Assembly (NCBI GenBank): GCA_007449985.2
Contig: VIIQ02000010.1
Location: forward strand, 372,001 to 436,000
Direction of reading: 5' to 3'
Source of the DNA: Desmodesmus armatus
Taxonomy: Eukaryota > Chlorophyta > Chlorophyceae > Sphaeropleales > Scenedesmaceae
Length of the DNA stretch: 64,000 nt
The notes under the pieces were generated by a model. The model was not told the origin of the DNA, made no database searches, and saw nothing but the letters and a program-made list of their open reading frames with translations. Positions 1 to 10,642 of this stretch are shown here, piece after piece; the stretch's first letter is position 1, and each line of letters opens with the position of its first letter. The position numbers were made by a program, and so were the translations under genes.

Positions 1-824
1 ACACTCTGAATGTCTGGGACACATTGTGAGCTGGTATTAAAGGGCTGTAAACGTGACAGCCAGTGGGTTGCTGTGCGTGCTTGTGCTCAAGGGAGCCATC
101 CTTGTGTCCATGAACATGATCAGTGCCAGAGTGCATGCTGGTGGAGCATGTGCACCTTCTGGAGGTGCACATTGGTCAGGTCAGGTCAGGTCAGGTCAGG
201 TGGCATTTAATCAGGTGCAAGATCCCGAGCTCCTGTTGGTCTAGTCATGCTTGGTCACCCTCGCAGTGCTTGTCTTACCGCCGGGCCGGCCCTCTGCTGC
301 ACACCACCAGGCCCTGGACGCTCCTGCTCCGACCAAGCAGCACAGCCAATCCAGTCCAAGGCGAACCCTCCGGCCTTCTGTACTGACTTGCATTATTACA
401 TCAACAAGCTCATCAATAAGGGGTTCAGCCAGCCAAACATTCGCTTGCAACAGGTGACAGCAGCAGCTGTTGGCTGTGCTTTCCACCAAACGCACCTGCA
501 AACAGCCTGGCACGCTCGACAAGGTGGACAGGGGCCAGTAACAGCTACTGTGTGGGACTCAGCTGTTAACAGCCTTGCTCAGCTGAGGAGCTGCAATATG
601 AGTGCGCTGGCAAGCCTCAAGCCGCAAAAACACTACTCAGGGACACAGCGGCAGATGAGCTTCAGCCTGAAGCTCCAGTGGATGACAAGCACCTGGGATC
701 AAGAATGCAGTTGCCACCTTGGGCTGCCATCATTCAGGTATCTGCTGGACAGAGTGTTGACTACATGTCCATATCAGCCCTTGACACACCGCACGCAAGC
801 CTGCTGTATTGAACAATATCCGCG
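1..824. other. No recognisable gene
   Basis: Short overlapping open frames occur on both strands but none has a recognisable domain, and no splice sites link them into a conserved protein. A pentanucleotide repeat lies near 174–200. The segment is outside the duplicated block that starts at about 825, so it may be the original flank of the insertion. Confidence 0.5.
174..200. repeat. (GGTCA)n microsatellite
   Basis: About five tandem copies of GGTCA are read directly from the sequence. No gene is associated with it. Confidence 0.9.
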
Positions 825-1660
825 TCAGCAACACCAAAGCAGCAAAGTCACTGCAACACAATTACACAGCTGCCAGCGTTGCCAACCAACACTGCCAGCT
901 CATCAAGACCATCACCAACCCAGCATGCCGACCACTCCCCCCACCTGCCCACCGCCGGCCCAATAAAACCCCTTTCAGGCCCCTCTCTTTCCTTCCCACA
1001 CTGCAGCCCCCGCACCCCATCTGGTTAGTAATGAGGTACTGGTCCAGCGCTGGGGGCTCAGGGATGGGCTTGAACATCTGCGGGTCCTCCTCAGGCAAGG
1101 GCTCCTCACCAGCTGCACGGCGGGCCATGTTCTCCTGCTTGCGCTTCTGCAGCCAGGCAGCCATCTGCTGCTGCTGGCGCGCTACGTTGCGGTGGTACAT
1201 GGACACCTGCAGGAAGGATGCGGGGGCAGAGCAGCAGCGGCAAGGGGGTAAGGCACACAGGGACTGCCAGTGGGACAGGAGGGCATTGCGTGCGCTGTAC
1301 GGAATGCAGGTGTGCAGCGGCCGCCTCTATCGGCGGGTGACTGCTGCTGTGGTCCCTGCCACATGTCTTGTCAACACCACCTGCAGCCGTCACTTGACGG
1401 CTACACTGCACAACCACCACCCAATCCAAAGCTCTCCAATGTAAGCATTGGCTGACTGATTTCTTCTTCCTGCCACCATCACAAATGCAAAAGCATCCCA
1501 GCCAGCCCCTCTTCGTCCCCATCCTGCCGAGCCCCCCCCAAAACACACCCACTGCTCCAGAAGTTCTGCTGCTCTGCCACCAGATCATCCAGGCAGTCTA
1601 TCAATTCCGTCATGGTTGCTGATGTAGGGGGCGCTGCCCAGGCTGAGGCCCTCCAAGTCC
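825..1660 (-). pseudogene. eIF3h C-terminal fragment (pseudogene)
   Basis: This is the end of exon 4, the retained intron 4 and exon 5 of the eIF3h gene found intact at 33150–35771. The segment reading SMYHRNVARQQQQMAAWLQK through to the PLPEEDPQMFKPIPEP region is well preserved near 1205–1030. The copy starts abruptly in the middle of exon 4 at about 1660. A deletion of about 100 bp after LITNQ removes the last 30-odd codons and the stop, so the frame runs on into 3' UTR sequence. The conserved TTACA (TGTAA on the minus strand) near 870 corresponds to the polyadenylation signal of the intact gene. No start or promoter is present. Confidence 0.9.
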
Positions 1661-1663
1661 AAT

Positions 1664-2065
1664 CAGCTGCTGCTATTATCAATGCTCATAGCAATTGCAG
1701 AGATGCCTGTCTTGCCCAACTCCATCATGTGTGCGTCCCAATAAACTGGTAGAGAGACTGACCCCGAGCTGTTGACGGGTGTAAAAACACACAATCTGAA
1801 ATTCAGGGCCTGATTTTCCACATGCAAGTGTATGTCTGTGTGTATGTATGTTCAGGCTGTGTTCCGCAAGGGCAAGGCTCTGTCAATGAAGGGTGACCAT
1901 GATGAGGCTGATGAGCACCTGGCAGCAGCAGCAGAGCTGGACGACAGCCTAGCAGCAGATGTTGAGGCGGCACGGGCAGCTAACAAGCAGCGCGCCAAGG
2001 CGGCAGCGACAAAGCAGAAGCAGCAGTTCCGCACTGCGGCCAAGGCTTCTTCCTCACAAAGCTGA
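1664..2065 (+). pseudogene. PAS1-like last-exon fragment (pseudogene)
   Basis: The sequence 1856–2065 matches the final exon of the PAS1-like gene (39506–39309), including the AVFRKGKALSMKGDHDEA TPR segment and the preceding AG acceptor. The 1664–1855 stretch matches the upstream intron. An insertion after KQKQQFR replaces the conserved NFFSKG ending with an unrelated tail that stops at 2065. There are no upstream exons, so no PAS1 protein can be made from here. The junction with the eIF3h fragment at 1660–1664 is the breakpoint of the rearranged copy. Confidence 0.9.
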
Positions 2066-3040
2066 AGCTCATGTTGCTGAGGCGCTAGGTTGGGGCCAGG
2101 TTACCAGTGGCATGGTGGCAAGCAGTTGGCCATATGGCAGAGCTCTTGTGCGCGCACCAATTCTTTCTTTTTTCTTTTTTCCTTTTTGGTTTGGGTGTTA
2201 CAGCCGAACGCTGCAGGATAACTAAGGAACGATTGTAAGCATGACCGTGGCTGCTACGTTGTTGGGTGTTGGTGTTGGGAGGTGGCCACTGCCACTCATC
2301 CATTGATGTATCAGCTGCAGCACACACCCAGGAACCAGATGCTTAAGTCCCGGTGCAGTGCAGTGCACTGCAGGGGTTACCCAGAATGATTGCAAGGTAT
2401 GCAATACCTGAGCCCCGGCTGATCAGCCATCAGCGACCCCAGTAGCGTTGCACACCAACTCACTTGCCATGATGTACCAGCAAGGGTGGCGCAGAGAAAG
2501 CAACTCAATACAACGGTAAAGCAGTGCATGTTTCAGTAATCCATTCACACCTCAGCAGAGTCATTCACGCACTATATGGACACGTACGTGTCCATTGTAC
2601 AGTGGTGCAGTCGCTGGTCCATGGAGCCCAGAGACAAGCCATTGAGAGCTGGTGTGGACGACCCATGGCTCAAGGTGTTTGGTGACGATGAAGCATCCAT
2701 GTACTCCCTGGTGCCTCCCCTACTGAGTTTTATGCATGCTTTGGCTGTCCAGAGTCCGCTTGTGGACTGAGTGCGATGGTACAGCTCTGTGCCATGACAC
2801 CGAGCCTTCAAAGCCAGCCATATTTATTATACATTTACTTTGGCTATGCACTTGCCACTTCCTGGCCCAGCCCCATTGACATTTGGCAGACCCTAAACCG
2901 CCCCGTCCGGCAGCTCCGAGCAATGCCCATTTAAGTGCACAGCCTACCAAGTTGTCTCCACAGTCACAACGACTTGAACCATTCTCCAGAGCCACCAACG
3001 AGCGTTAGAAGCCAACTATACTGTCCGGCCTGCAAAAAAC
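2066..3040. other. Non-coding flank within duplicate block
   Basis: This corresponds to the PAS1 3' region and the spacer before the unknown ORF on the right (about 39308 down to 38291). Similarity is patchy, for example around 2270–2340, which matches 39160–39060 reversed. No gene is supported. Confidence 0.6.
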
Positions 3041-4104
3041 ATGGCCCGCTTCTCTTGCAACAAGCAGATGAATGGGTCGGAGGGGAAGGGGTTGAAGTCC
3101 AACATTCAGAGCAAGTGCCAGCAGCAGCTCCGCCCCACACGCAGCAGCAAGCCCGCAACATCCCCGCAGCTGAGGAGTGCTGTTCCCGTGACCATGGTAG
3201 GGCCCTTGAGCAGCAAACAGTTCGCGCTGTTCATCAGGGCGATACTAATGCATATCATGGTGTATTCTTTGGCCCTGGTCCGCGAGAAGCAGTCCCCAAC
3301 CTGTACCACAGCATGTGTATTGAGCTGCACAGCAGTAACAACAAGCCTACTGTCAGCAGCAGCAGCACATCCATTGCCACGGCACACAGCACCCCGGTTT
3401 CACAGCCTGCAAGCAGCGCAGCAGGTGCTGAATCCACTCTAACACTGCCTAAGGACCACAAGGACAGCACCACCACTAGCTCACCACAGCAGCTGCCCAG
3501 CAGTCAGCAAACACAGGCAGCCCTGAGCGCTCTGCACAGCATTTTCCACCCCAGCATGCCCCAGGACTGTGCCCTGCTGCTAACCCCCCTGGTGTGTGTG
3601 GAGACACCTGCCTCACCCTTTGCTGCTGCAGCTGTCCCTGTAGCTAACATCCTCACTCACAGCAGCAGCAGAGCCACAGCCGCATTGGACCCCTCTGAAA
3701 ATGCCACCATGCGCAAGGCAGTAGCAGGCATCTTCCCCACCCTCAATGGCATGCAGTCCAGCCTGCTCTCCTCACCGGTAGTGCAGCTGAGCAGCCTTAG
3801 GGGAGACAGCCCTCATGGCACATTTGGCTACCGCACTGTTGTGGCAGAGTTTGAGCAGCACACCAGCAACACACTCAGCCAGGGGTCCTACAGCAGCAAG
3901 TCACTACAGCAGGTGGTTTACAGGATGGACACTGAGGGAGCAGCTAGTGCAGCAGACAGCAGCATGTTGGCACAGTCACATCGCATGCAGCCTGCTAGCA
4001 GTGGTGTGGAGTGTGTTGGGCAAGTGCAGCGGATGAAGGAGCAGCTCTGGGGCATCAAGTCATCAGGCCCACGCAAGGCTTGTGTGATGGTTGAGTGCTA
4101 CTAG
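3041..4104 (+). pseudogene. Frameshifted copy of the unknown Ser/Ala-rich ORF
   Basis: This is homologous to the intact 351-codon frame at 38290–37235. The first ~85 codons (starting MARFSCNKQMN) match closely up to VREKQS. Near 3293–3306 one base is lost and eleven are gained relative to the right copy, shifting the reading frame by one. The rest (from CIELHSSN to the end) continues in another frame and ends at 4104 with the same C-terminus (KACV..ECY). A different upstream start keeps the downstream frame open for 389 codons, but the homologous N-terminus is then out of frame. The function of the family is unknown. Confidence 0.7.
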
Positions 4105-4210
4105 AGGGTGCATGGGGATGAGGCAGCTGGCTCCGTGCTGGCAGCTTCAACACCTCACCAGGCGCAGCAGTCGCCTCAGGGCTGGCAGCTCCAACCCTTC
4201 ACAATACACC

Positions 4211-4410
4211 TGCACTGCAAAAAAAGACAAACAAAAAATAAAAACCGAAACAGATAAACAACCAAAACAACAACAAAGAAAACAAAAAAATATCAAACAC
4301 AAAAAAGAAAACAAACAAACACACACCTGGTGGCTCAAAGGCAGAGCGCCCTGGCACACGGCTTCTTGCCTGTGTGCTAGGGAGGTGGCGGGTTCGGTCC
4401 CCGCCCCAGG
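4211..4410 (+). mobile_element. tRNA-like SINE with A-rich segment (left copy)
   Basis: An A-rich tract of about 100 nt (4215–4320) is followed by a tRNA-like unit (4326–4410). The unit has a TGGCTCAAAGG A-box-like element, a GGTTCGGTCCC B box, a five-base-pair T-arm (GCGGG/CCCGC) with a seven-base loop, a D-arm-like GCTC/GAGC and terminal CCTGG/CCAGG pairing. The anticodon arm is replaced by a longer GCACAC/GTGTGC hairpin, so it is probably not a decoding tRNA. Its A and B boxes suggest RNA polymerase III transcription. Oddly, the A-rich part precedes the tRNA-like head instead of following it. The second copy is at 36893–37125. Confidence 0.6.
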
Positions 4411-5165
4411 GTTTGTCAATAGTGACGGCTGAGGACAGGGTTTGGCTTAGTTGAATGCTGTGATGAACCGCTGTGCATGTATGATCTCAATCAAACGTAT
4501 GTGGGAGCTGTCCTTTTGTGCCATGGTGGTGACTGTGGTAGTGCTTGTGCCACAGCCAAGTGATTGTCGCTGTTTGCACCACTGCTGTTTGCACCAGACA
4601 GACTTGGGGCCCTTTGGCTGCGTGATCCAAGGTGTTTGGTTATTTCTGGCAGGCATGCCGCACCAGCCACACTAGCAATGCTAAGCATGCGGTGCTGGAT
4701 GGGTCGGCTTGTGAGTTCTCCTATTGCATACATGCACATGTTTTGAAATGGGTCAGCCGGTATAACGCCTTTTGGAAGGGTTTTGGGCTGTGTGGCATGT
4801 AGGATTGCATGTCTGTGCCTCAGCGTGCTGGCGATGTTTGTGTGGATGATGGTTTATGTTCTGCAGGGTTGTCATGTTGTTTGCCTGACGGCGTGGTCAA
4901 CCAGCCTGCTTGACTGCGTGTTGGATAGTGTGTCAGTGCTGGTCACAGCAAGCCGCTTCTGTAACAATGCAAAAATGGGAGTGAGCATTGCTGGAGGTGG
5001 GATCATGGGTTTGACAGTCTGCTTGCACCCACTGGGCATCAGCTTGCACACATGTGATGGCAGCAATGCTTGCGTTATCCGCCCTTTTGAGCATGGTCTT
5101 GGAACTGGGTTGCGTCCCTGTCCTTTCAGTCACGGAACACTTGTAGGGATGGCTGCTCACACTGT

Positions 5166-6009
5166 CAACAGTTGAGATGGTAGGGAAGCTTACGTCTACA
5201 TGTACAGCAGCACATGCCTGTAACACCACTGAGTGGGATGTGTGTAAATTTATAAAGCCCATGTGCATATGTGTGATGTGGACTGTGACGAGCGTGAACG
5301 GACGTGCGCTCTGTTGACTTGCTGTTAACAAAATGGCGGCGGCTGGTAGTACAGCTGTACAAGATGGAAGCTGTGGCCTGATGATGCCAGTTGCTGCCCC
5401 ATCACCTTATAAAAGCCTACTTTGTGCATGACTTGGCACCCAGTCAGCATTGAAGAGGAGACAGGCCTCAGCTAGCCGCAACCGGTGCCAGCGCCCGTGC
5501 TGTCAGTAACAACGGATAGGCTTCACAGCAAGTTACCGGTGGAACTCAGGCCTGAAAAAGCACGACACGTGCTCAAATGCACCATCGTGAGGTCATCACA
5601 TGTATCTGCAACAGCTGTGCAGTGTGTGTCAGCCAACCACAGCCAACATCATCAACCAATCAAGCCCAAAAGCAGTCCTGCAAGATGCTCCAGTATCCTG
5701 TAGGCTACCCACCACCGACCCAGACCCATCCCCCTGCCCGGCCCCAAACCACTTGCTCACAACACAATGTCCCTGCTGCAGAGCAGGCACCTCGATGGAG
5801 GTGCAGCACTGCTCTTGCATGCCACAGGGGCCTGGGTGCTTGCCACATGCTCGCCAGCACGATGCTGCTCTGACCGCGTGACAGCAGTGCCAGCACTGCC
5901 GCTGAAGGGGAACTCCCTGGCGGCTCCTAAAGCTAGCTGGCTGATGGTCCTGCTGAGCTGAGCTGCCTGATGAATGACACTGCCGTCTATTCCTTACACT
6001 GCAGCTGCC
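5166..6009. other. Intergenic region downstream of TM9SF gene
   Basis: No coding sequence is recognised. A TATA-like CTTATAAAAG occurs at about 5405–5414, but no convincing gene follows it. A TTACA at 5994–5998 (TGTAA on the minus strand) lies just beyond the TM9SF stop codon and could be a polyadenylation signal, although it is unusually close to the stop. Confidence 0.4.
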
Positions 6010-9000
6010 TCATTCACACTTGATGGCCTGTGAGCAACAAACGGCACCAGGCAGCAGCAGACAAGACCCTCAGCTCGTGCACAGCACGTCACGCCATTTG
6101 ATCAAGCAGGTCTTGGCAGTACTGTTGTCGCCGGTCTGTCCACCAGTCTGGCTTTCACACACGCCGGAGCGTTTCAGATGTGCTTGACAGGCCTGGTATG
6201 GTGCTGCCTACAGGCATACTAGCTAGTCAATGGTGCAAGTGAGTCAACCCAGTAAGTTGCGCAGGCCAGTCAGCCCAGTACACTTCGTCTTCTTCTTCTT
6301 CCAGTACAGGGTGCAAACCAGTCAGCCAAGACCTGCTTGCACGCCTGTCCCTTTGACTCACCTTGTAGATGCTGCGGACAAACAGCAGGCTGGCCCTCCA
6401 GCCAATACTGCCCAGCATCAGGAAGAACGCAAAGCAGACCACAGCATTGTAGCCGAAGAAGAAGCTGGTCTGCAACAAACCATGCATCTCACTCCTGCAC
6501 ACCGCAAACACGCCACCAGCAACAGCACACCAGATCAGCACATCAGCAAGAGCAATGTTGTGGAAACTGAGCACACACCGAACCTTCGCCAGAGGGGGTG
6601 AAGATGGTGTTGGTCTTCTGCTGCGCACCAACCTGGCAGGGCAACACACATGAAAGATGACATGGCACCAGCGAAACTGAGATAGACCAGGACCTGCGTG
6701 GTTGAAGATGCCCCCGCACACCAAACGCACATGACTCTACTACCGAGCCACCTGCGCAAGCACACCTTCGAGTCCCTGCCCTTGTGAAAAACTCCACGCG
6801 CAGCCCACACAGCCTGCCAGCACATGCGCTCAGGCCTGTAGATGCGGTGCAGGAAGCCAAAGGCTTCGGATTCCTGTACCGCAGCTATAGACCTGAGCGC
6901 ATGTGGTGGGAGGCTGTGTGGGCCGCGCGCACAGAACCCATCCAGAACCCCACAGTTGCCCTGCTTACACAAGTGGGCTACATGCGCATGTGCGATGGGG
7001 CGTACAGTAGGACTGGCGGCACCCACACGCCCCATTGCCATTGGACACGCGCACACACGCGCGTAGGCTGCCAGCACGCACCTGTAGTGGTAATAGAAGA
7101 AACAGTAGCCCAGCACGAAGAAGGCCGTGCTGCCTCCACACAGGAAGCTCCGCCACCACCACCGATGGTCCTCAACCGCCAACTGGAAGTACGTCAAGGC
7201 GATGGTGATGAAGGCCGTGACGACTATCAAGATCAGAAACACGATGAACAGGATGGAGTAGATGGTGTACACCTTGTGGCCCCAGATGCTGGCAAAGATG
7301 TAGTACAGCTCGATGTAGATCGCGCTGAACGGGAGGAAGCCCGCCATCGCCATCTGCGCGGGTGCCGCACGATACCACGGCAATGGTGGGACCTCGCGAG
7401 GGAACTTGGTGGTCCTGCGGCAGTTCAGAGAAAGTTGCTCAAGAAGTACACCTTGCAGGTTGTCCTGCAGTACTGCACCGGTTGGCTCAGTTTGGCGGGA
7501 AACACCGGCCGCAGCTTGCCCCAAAGGCCCTCGGCACCGTGCTCACAGGCGGCCCTACTGGATGGGTAGTCCAGGGCTCCCTGGGTGTTTGTTGAAGCCT
7601 GTCAGAGGATCACTGTATTTGACAAGTTTCAACAAACACCCAAGGAGCCCTGCACTACCCATCTAGTAGGGCTGCCTGTGAGTGCCTGCGAGTGCATTCC
7701 TCTCACCTGCATGGCGCCGCAAACTCCTCCCTGCTGTTCTTGCCTGCGATGCCTCCCAACACTGTCAGCGGGAAGGTCACCAGCGCCCAGATGACCACAA
7801 TGATACAGATGGTGCCAAATGGCAGGGCCTGTGTGCTGCCCTGCACCCATGCGATCGTGTTGAGCACGCTGAAGACGCCCAGCAGTGGCCCGCAGAACAG
7901 CACAGACACCAGCAGCACGTTGGACACCCACTGCGTGCCACCCATCATCTTGTACCACACACCCGACACGTAGCCTGCAGGCAGAGCCACGCACACATGA
8001 GCAGCACAGCAACTCAGCCCAATATCAACGGAAAGTGCCCGTTGTGCCACACTGCAGGCTGTGTCAAAGCAAGGAAGTGTCAAAGCAAAACCAAAAAAGT
8101 AACGTAGGTCAGCCAGTGCCCACATTGATGTGAGTCATCCACAAGTCCAAGTGAGAGCTCACCTGAGATTCCAGCTGTGAGTGCGTACAGCACCACACAT
8201 GCTGACAGCATGGCACCCCTGTTGTAGGGGTAGAACATGCCCACCAGCGACAGCATGAACACACACAGCGCAATCACCAGCACTTGTGTGCCGACACCAA
8301 CCATGGCGCTGAACAAGTTGATGTTGGGAGGAAACCTGCGCACACAAACGACACCAAATGAGAGCCTCAGCATCGCCAGTAAGTTTCAAGCTAGCGAGCC
8401 AGTCCCCTCCAGCAGCAGCGCAGCCGTGCGCCCGGAAAAGCACTGGCTGCCATGCATAGTGACCATGTGGTCAGGTTCCAATGATATCATCACCCTGGTA
8501 TACAACAGGATGTTCCAGCCGTTCAGGCACTGGCTGTGCAGCCATGTGTCTATGCAGTCCACCCCTTGCAGCCGCCCTGCCCACCTGAACACGTCACCGT
8601 GCAGGTACTTCCAGCCTGTCTCCTCCTCTGCCTCGCCCATCTCATCATCCCGTGTGTACTTGAGGAAGTCGTTCTTGAGCACACGCAGCAGGATGGTGGT
8701 CAGGAAGCCGGTCAGCAGCAGCACCGTCACACAGCTGTTGATGATGCTGAACCAGTGGATCTGCAACAGCACAGCAGAACAGCATCAAGCATGAAGAAGG
8801 CAGGCAGGCATCGGCGTGAGTAGGTATACCTACTGCATGTGTGGTGGGGGTCATGTATGGCTGAGTCTGACAACCTGGTGTCTGCAAGCGTGCCCATTGA
8901 GTGCAGATCAAGGTGTGCAGTGCACACACGAGCAGCAGTGTACACAGCATGCATGAGTACGCATGCACTCCCTCTGCTGACACATAAGAACTCATGCAGC

Positions 9001-10642
9001 CCTGCATGCGCTATATGTGCTTGCAGTAACGAGTGAGCTTCGGCGCTGCTGCTGCTGCTGCTGCTGCTGGACAGCCCTCTCACCTCCAGGTGCTGGGGCA
9101 GGAAGGAGTAGCGCGAGTAGCGGTCCATGCGGTCAGAGAACTTGATAGCCACAGGCTTCCACTTGACAGAGTAGGAGTACTCAATGTCAAAGCTGTCACC
9201 CTCTGTGATGTCACGAGTCTTCTGGGGGTCCACAGCTGCTGTGCTGACATTCAGCTCAATGACCTGCAACATGCAAGCATATGCAGCATGATGTCAGCAC
9301 ATCCCAGGCTATATGCTTACACACTCACTGTCCCCCCCCAACCACCGAAGCAATACTGCCAGAGTACCATACTGCCAGCCTGCTGCAGCCGACAGCCCTG
9401 ATGGTAGCTGCTTTCTGCAGTGGTGCAACAGCAAGCATGCAGCTGCGGTCCCTTCTGACCAGCTTGAGCACTGTCATGCTGAGCTACTGCCACCTCACCA
9501 ACTCGCATCAAGCACCCCCACAACAAGCCCGCGCACTTGCAGGGGTGCTTGAGAAGCTGGATACACATACGACTGTCACGCCTGCCCAGCTGCTGTTAGG
9601 GTGCATAATCCTGAGCGGATGGTGTGTGATCCAACCCCTGGCAAGAGGTACTAAAACATGCATGGCTGCCCAGCTGCTGTGCCTATGCACCCCAGCCCCA
9701 CCTGATCGCCATTGAAGCCAATGTCAAAGTGGAAGTGTGTGAACAGGAACTGCCGGGCATGTGGCTTGCCATCAGCGGCAGGCTTGCTCTCTGTCTTGCC
9801 AATGAAGCCCCACACTGGCAGGTCGTCATCAAAGAACATCTGCAGCACACACATGCCCAGGCACATGGCTTGCAACCCCTCGTTCAAGTGATGCGGCAGA
9901 CGGGTGTGCTTACAACCATATGTAACTGCTGTAAGTTCAGCCATTGCTGCCAACTGCAATCTGGCACAAAGACCACCCACCACACTACGTCGCCACCACC
10001 TGCTCCAGGGGGAGCTTGAATGCACCCGCGCCAGCGGGCTGCTGCTGTTACCGGCGGGCAACACTTCTGCTGCTGCTGAGCAATGCAGTGAAGCTGTGCT
10101 GCAGCAACGGCCTGCCAGCTGCACACCTGGAAATAGTAGTCCTCAGCAATAGCCATCCTGATGTTGTAGAGGTCATTGCCTGTCAGCTTCTTAGTGCACA
10201 GCACCTGACTCTCCACATCCTCACGGAATCTGATGTCGTAAGGGGTGTTGACAAGCCGGTCGCCCTCTAGGACCTCGCCCAGGTCCTCTGTGACATACTT
10301 CTTGCCCTCTTTGTGCTGACAAAAGGGCAGGGTATAGTACTGGTATGTTTCACTGCACACAAACGCCAGCAACCACCCCAGCTGTGATGTCAACTGCGCC
10401 GACAGACAACTCAAGGTATGCACCAGCAGGGCAGCAAGCATGACATGGTATGATGTGTGAGTCTGAAACACTGGATATCTGATGTGTCACCTGGGGTTGT
10501 GGAACGGCCCAACTTTGTTTGCGTACAGCACTACGTGCTCGCCCTCCTTGTAGATATGGTTTCTGTGGTCTGCTGTGACAAGGGTGCACGCTAGTCCAGC
10601 ACATAGCACGGCTATCAGGCTCCATGACGTCCCTCTGGCCAT
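6010..10642 (-). CDS. Transmembrane 9 superfamily (nonaspanin/EMP70) protein
   Basis: A Golgi/endosomal membrane protein with nine membrane spans, of a family linked to sorting of membrane cargo. Ten exons join in frame at GT–AG sites: 10642–10491, 10352–10127, 9839–9702, 9263–9084, 8760–8585, 8335–8163, 7974–7707, 7414–7082, 6494–6362 and 6027–6010, giving 598 residues, normal for the family. Residues 1–24 form a signal peptide. The lumenal N-terminal domain contains YDIRF and ends near FLPQHLE. The first span and the eight C-terminal spans follow, with the family motif KFPREVPPLPWYR. The last tiny exon encodes AIKCE, which gives the C-terminal KxE motif known in plant members to bind COPI for Golgi retention. 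Intron 7 carries a long hairpin. The start is supported by the signal peptide directly after the ATG. Confidence 0.95.
7545..7680. repeat. Long inverted repeat (hairpin) in TM9SF intron 7
   Basis: Arms 7545–7603 and 7621–7680 are reverse complements with about six mismatches, separated by a loop of about 17 nt. The ends are CACAGGC and GCCTGTG. The arrangement could be a small MITE-like element or a small-RNA precursor hairpin. No coding capacity is seen. Confidence 0.85.

Larger units (their letters stand above)
825..5165. repeat. Diverged duplicate block, inverted and permuted copy of 35048–39677
   Basis: Two sub-blocks match the right-hand locus in reverse orientation. Positions 825–1660 match about 35960 down to 35048 (end of eIF3h). 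Positions 1664–5165 match about 39677 down to 36190 (end of PAS1, the unknown ORF, the SINE and flank). On the right the eIF3h part lies before the PAS1 part; read in reverse it should therefore come last, but here it comes first. Introns are retained, so this is a DNA-level copy rather than a retrocopy. By eye the blocks differ by roughly 10–25%, with many small indels. Both right-hand genes are intact while the copies here are broken, so this side is the derived copy. Confidence 0.85.

Noticed and set aside
825..1660. eIF3h fragment as a retroposed copy
   Set aside because: The intron between exons 4 and 5 is retained and there is no poly-A tail, so it arose by DNA duplication.
4326..4410. 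Functional tRNA gene
   Set aside because: The T-arm and promoter boxes are good, but the anticodon arm is an extended hairpin with no normal seven-base loop, so a tRNA-derived element is the better call.
6227..6361. TM9SF C-terminus continuing to about 6227
   Set aside because: That reading runs through a GTGAGT donor; splicing to 6027–6010 gives the family's short KxE tail.
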